64,000 nt of DNA from positions 12,375,749 to 12,439,748 of the forward strand of contig JANVCC010000011.1 of assembly GCA_025345505.1 (NCBI GenBank), written 5' to 3'. This DNA comes from Todiramphus chloris collaris (lineage: Eukaryota > Chordata > Aves > Coraciiformes > Alcedinidae). The translations under genes and the position numbers were made by a program. This document shows, one piece after another, positions 60,791-64,000 of this stretch; the first letter of the stretch is position 1; each line of letters starts with the position of its first letter. A model generated the notes under the pieces. That model was given only the letters and a program-made list of their open reading frames with translations. It was not told where the DNA came from and did no database searches.

Positions 60791-61492
60791 TGTGGTGGGT
60801 TGACCCTGGCTGCACAACAGGTGCCCATCAAAGCCACTCCCCTTCTCATCTTCTCACACTCTTCCTCTGATCCAGTGTGAGGTCCCTCTGACAGCCTGCA
60901 GTTCTTCATGAACTGCTTCACAGTTGGTCCCTTCCACGGGGTGTAGTCTTTCAGAAACAAACTGCTCCAGTGTGGGACCCCCATGGAATCACAAGTTCTG
61001 ACAGCAAATCTACTTCAGCCTCTCTCCACAGGTCCACAGGTCTTTCCAGGAGCCTGCTACAGCATAGGCTTCCTATTCTGTCACAGTCTCCTTCAGGTGC
61101 ACCCACCTACTCCAGCATGGAGTCCTCCACAGGCTGCAAGTGGAATTCTGCTCCACTGTGGACCTCCATGGGTTGCAGGGGGACAGCATGCCTCACCATA
61201 GCCTTCACCACAGGCTGCAGGGAAATGGGTGCTCCAATGCTTCTCCTTCCTTCTTCACTGACTTTTCCATCTGTAGAGTTATTTCTGTCAGATATTCTCA
61301 CTCCTTTCTTTGTCTGCAGTTGTTGAGGGTTTTATCCCCATTTTTAAATATGTTATCACAGAAGCACAGCTACTGGCACCGATGCGCTTGGCTTTGGTCA
61401 GCTGTGGGTCTGTATTGGAGACTATTGGAACTGGATCTACTGGACATGTAGCTCCTCTGCTACCAAAAAACTTGCCACTCAAACTCAACACA
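60791..61492 (-). mobile_element. Solo LTR, ERVL-like avian family, 702 bp, minus strand
   Basis: The plus strand starts TGTGGTGGGTTGACCCTGGC and ends CTTGCCACTCAAACTCAACACA: perfect TGTG...CACA ends with a 5-bp CACTG duplication. I recognise these termini and the ATGTTATCACAGA core as those of a widespread avian ERVL-type LTR. In that family the sense strand starts TGTGTTG, so the insertion is on the minus strand. A TATTTAAAAA promoter-like word lies at 61341-61350 (minus). The middle holds diverged repeats with a CTGCTCCAGTGTGGG-type core. The A/T-rich poly(A) segment expected near the sense 3' end is missing near 60835, implying an internal deletion. Open frames on both strands (60970-61326, 61140-61451, 61310-61615) are not genes. 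Confidence 0.88.
61341..61350 (-). promoter_or_regulatory. LTR TATA-like box
   Basis: TATTTAAAAA on the minus strand, downstream of GTGATAACA. This is the likely core promoter position of the LTR. Confidence 0.5.
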
Positions 61493-61497
61493 CACTG
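61493..61497. repeat. Target site duplication CACTG, right copy
   Basis: Directly follows the terminal CACA of the LTR. Confidence 0.88.
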
Positions 61498-64000
61498 TAA
61501 AAACAATTTTCTTAGTAAAACTGAGTTCAGGTCACAGAGATATGTGGCATCAAATAAAGCTTTGGATCCCAGACACCTGAATTACAGGAATGAAGATTAC
61601 ATAAAAGTTTTCTAGACATCTAGAAAATGGTATTTTTGCTAAAACCAATATTTTCTTAAATTGAAATTTCCTTTTCTCATATTTTTTGATCTTTTTCACT
61701 ACAAAAAGAAAGTCAGTGTCTTTCTACAACTTTAAGTTCATTCTACCTGAAATAAAACTTCAAGTTCTAAATTGTTTTCTCCTCCATTTTTAAATTTTGT
61801 TGTTCATGTACCTTCCTCGAATCCATGACATTCTGTGTTATGAACAGATTTATGGCCACTTCCAGTCTTGAATTCTGATTGGTTCAGGTCTAAGCAGCAT
61901 ATGATGAAAAACATTTGACCTGCCTGCTCATAATAACAGTTTCTAGGAACTTATTGAGGACTTCTTTTATTTTTATCATTCTTCTGGACATTTCCAGTCC
62001 CTTCTGGCAAAGTTGCTCTGGTTTATTTTCTTTATTTCAGATATTCTTCCCTCAAGTTTTACATTCTACTTTTCTTAAAAGAAAAAAATCCTACAAGAAA
62101 AAAAAAACCAACACTTTTTTGTTTCTGTGTTTTCTACATGGAAACATTATGTGTTGTGCACTGTCTATCTCTGTCGGCTATGTGGAAGATACAGGTGCAT
62201 ATAAAACAGTTCTAACCTAACTGAAGAGTTAGCATCTCTCTTCATCTTTGTCTTGAACTTGAGGCTGAATAATGAATATGTTGCATTTTATTCCTGTTCC
62301 AAAATGGGTTTTGTTACAGAACTACAAAGGAATTTTTGAGAAATCACATAGCATAGTTACAATATTTACTAAGTCCATAGATTGCTTAAATGTGGTTATG
62401 TGTATGTTGCTTAGATAATTGAATATACCTTTAAACAGAACAGTGATTCAGTGACATTGTACATTATCTTTGGTGTTTTGTTTGAAAGGGATATAATATA
62501 TGCAGGCCTTGTAAGAGGTAGCTAGCATATTTGAAGTCCCCTTAGCAGAGGTGAAAACAAAAAGTGTCAATTCCGTTATCTTATTTTTAGGCATTAACTC
62601 AAGAAGAACAGAATGGCACCTCCCAAAAGACTCTTATATCATCTGAGTCCAGGTAACCCTAGCAAAGAATATTGCATTAAGAGAGATGTAGTCATTTGAA
62701 CAGTGTCTTAAAGGTCATTCCTGACATTTAAACAGTCTCGTGGTACCTCTGTATTGTCAAAGTTGCTATATTTGCTTATTAACGCAATTATCCAGCAAAG
62801 AGTACATTTCAGCATTTAGGCACTAAATTCGGAGAAAAGGTAAAACTGTTTTAGTTGTCATTAAAAGGTGAAATAGAAGGAGCATAAGTTGTTACAAAGT
62901 TACCAGCCTCTTCCAGCTATCCAATCACTCCACGTCTACCCACACCATAATGATGGCAACCCTTACTGTACACTTATGTATTTTCTTCTAACTGCAAATT
63001 TATATATAGTTTCAGGACATTTAAGGAAGCAAGTGTTTGTTATGTCAAATTTCTTTCCCTGTTTTGTCACTGGATCTCAAGAAACTAGGTATGTGTCTAT
63101 GTCAGAATTAATGGAAGGAATATATCAAATTAATTTTCAATAACAGAGAGTTTGAGTATCTCAATTTTAAAATTCTTGATAAAGATATTTTGAAAGAAAA
63201 TTAAGAGGTTTTTTTTCATCAATATTCATCTTTAGAAAGACAAAATTGTATTACTTATTTCAAAGCAAGCTTCCAAGACCTAAGATAACTAGAACAGTAG
63301 AAACACCTGTCTCTTTGTCTGCTTCATTGTTACATAAACAAATATTTCATAATATAAATTGCTTGATTAACTTAGTCTCTTTTCTTATAGTACACAAATT
63401 TGAGAAAAGTTCTTTTCCTTTGTCGCTCAGAGTAAAATAAATCATTATTAGGCTGTTGGCACGTGACATTAATAATAGCAAATAGATTTTGCAGGAATTT
63501 ATTACTTAGAATGTTTGTTTGTTTCTAACAATTAAGTTTCTAAAGTAAATATGCATATTTAAATTCCTAAAGCAGTTATACCTGTGTATTTTCATATGCT
63601 ACTTTAAATATACTCTTTCTATGAACTTGCAAGTTTTTTGTAAATGCAAACACAGTTTATAAATACTATCTTTGTAAGCCTGGTTTGAAAAATAGAGCAA
63701 CATTCATGAGTAGTTTCCAACACTTCAAACAAAACAAAGCTATGTACCAAACTGATGGATCTACACTTACCTTCTAAACTACTACTATAGTTAAATCAGT
63801 CACATTTTCTCTACTATGGGAAAGTGTTATGGAAAGGCAACAAAATCATCAGGATTACAGTAACAAGGGTTTGATAAGACAACACAGGCTTTTCCAACTA
63901 CTGTGAGAACTTCCACTAGCATACCTCATTAAATCAAATTATTTTGTAAAAGGCAATAATGATAATTTCCATAAACCTGCTTATCTTGTATGCATAATAA
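61498..64000. other. AT-rich intergenic stretch
   Basis: Nothing recognised to the window end. Frames 61915-62220, 62889-63143 and 63246-63440 lack motifs. Confidence 0.6.

Noticed and set aside
60970-61326. 118-codon plus-strand frame and neighbours
   Set aside because: They lie within the ERVL-like LTR, which is non-coding, and are open because it is GC-rich.
1-64000. CRISPR arrays, phage-like or bacterial operons, tRNA and rRNA genes
   Set aside because: No regularly spaced direct repeats, no ribosome-binding-site gene chains and no RNA gene signatures were found; the window is vertebrate intergenic DNA.

Overview
The window looks like an AT-rich, gene-poor stretch of a bird genome. The evidence is the repeat content. 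There are about ten CR1 LINE copies whose 3' ends carry the avian-type terminal octamer (ATTCTGTG or variants), and one solo LTR resembles an avian ERVL-type family. I recognise no exon of a cellular gene, no tRNA or rRNA gene, no CRISPR array and no bacterial-style operon. Nearly all open frames outside the transposons are short and look like chance. The species cannot be fixed from the sequence alone.

Layout. A minus-strand CR1 with an internal deletion lies at 501-1565, and a short plus-strand CR1 3' end at 2764-2842. The main feature is a nearly full-length plus-strand CR1 at 8440-13778. It carries remnants of ORF1 (zinc-finger/coiled-coil start, then an esterase-like domain), the AP-type endonuclease and the reverse transcriptase. 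Two later insertions interrupt it: a 736-bp minus-strand solo LTR (10927-11662, 5-bp target duplication CTGGC) and a minus-strand 5'-truncated CR1 (about 12954-13568). A GC-elevated block of unknown nature lies at 15540-16480. From 16.5 to 37 kb the sequence is mostly unique, AT-rich and intergenic-looking, with CR1 fragments at 25866-26597 and 28847-29145. CR1 pieces follow at 37136-37242, 37479-37695 and 43998-44207.

A second long plus-strand CR1 occupies 44590-47641. It is split by a compact 360-bp minus-strand solo LTR (45505-45864) and contains a segment out of linear order near 47045-47180. CR1 3' ends lie at 49985-50267 and 57172-57295. A 702-bp ERVL-like solo LTR with target duplication CACTG sits at 60791-61492. 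Microsatellites, homopolymer runs and small tandem duplications are scattered between these.

How the parts relate. Nothing here works as an intact gene system. All CR1 reading frames are broken by stops, frameshifts, insertions or deletions. The value of the window is its insertion history. Two of the three solo LTRs landed inside CR1 coding sequence, and their target duplications allow the pre-insertion site to be read directly. I found no convincing evidence of a previously undescribed biological system. The findings concern element structure, nesting order and a few unexplained blocks.
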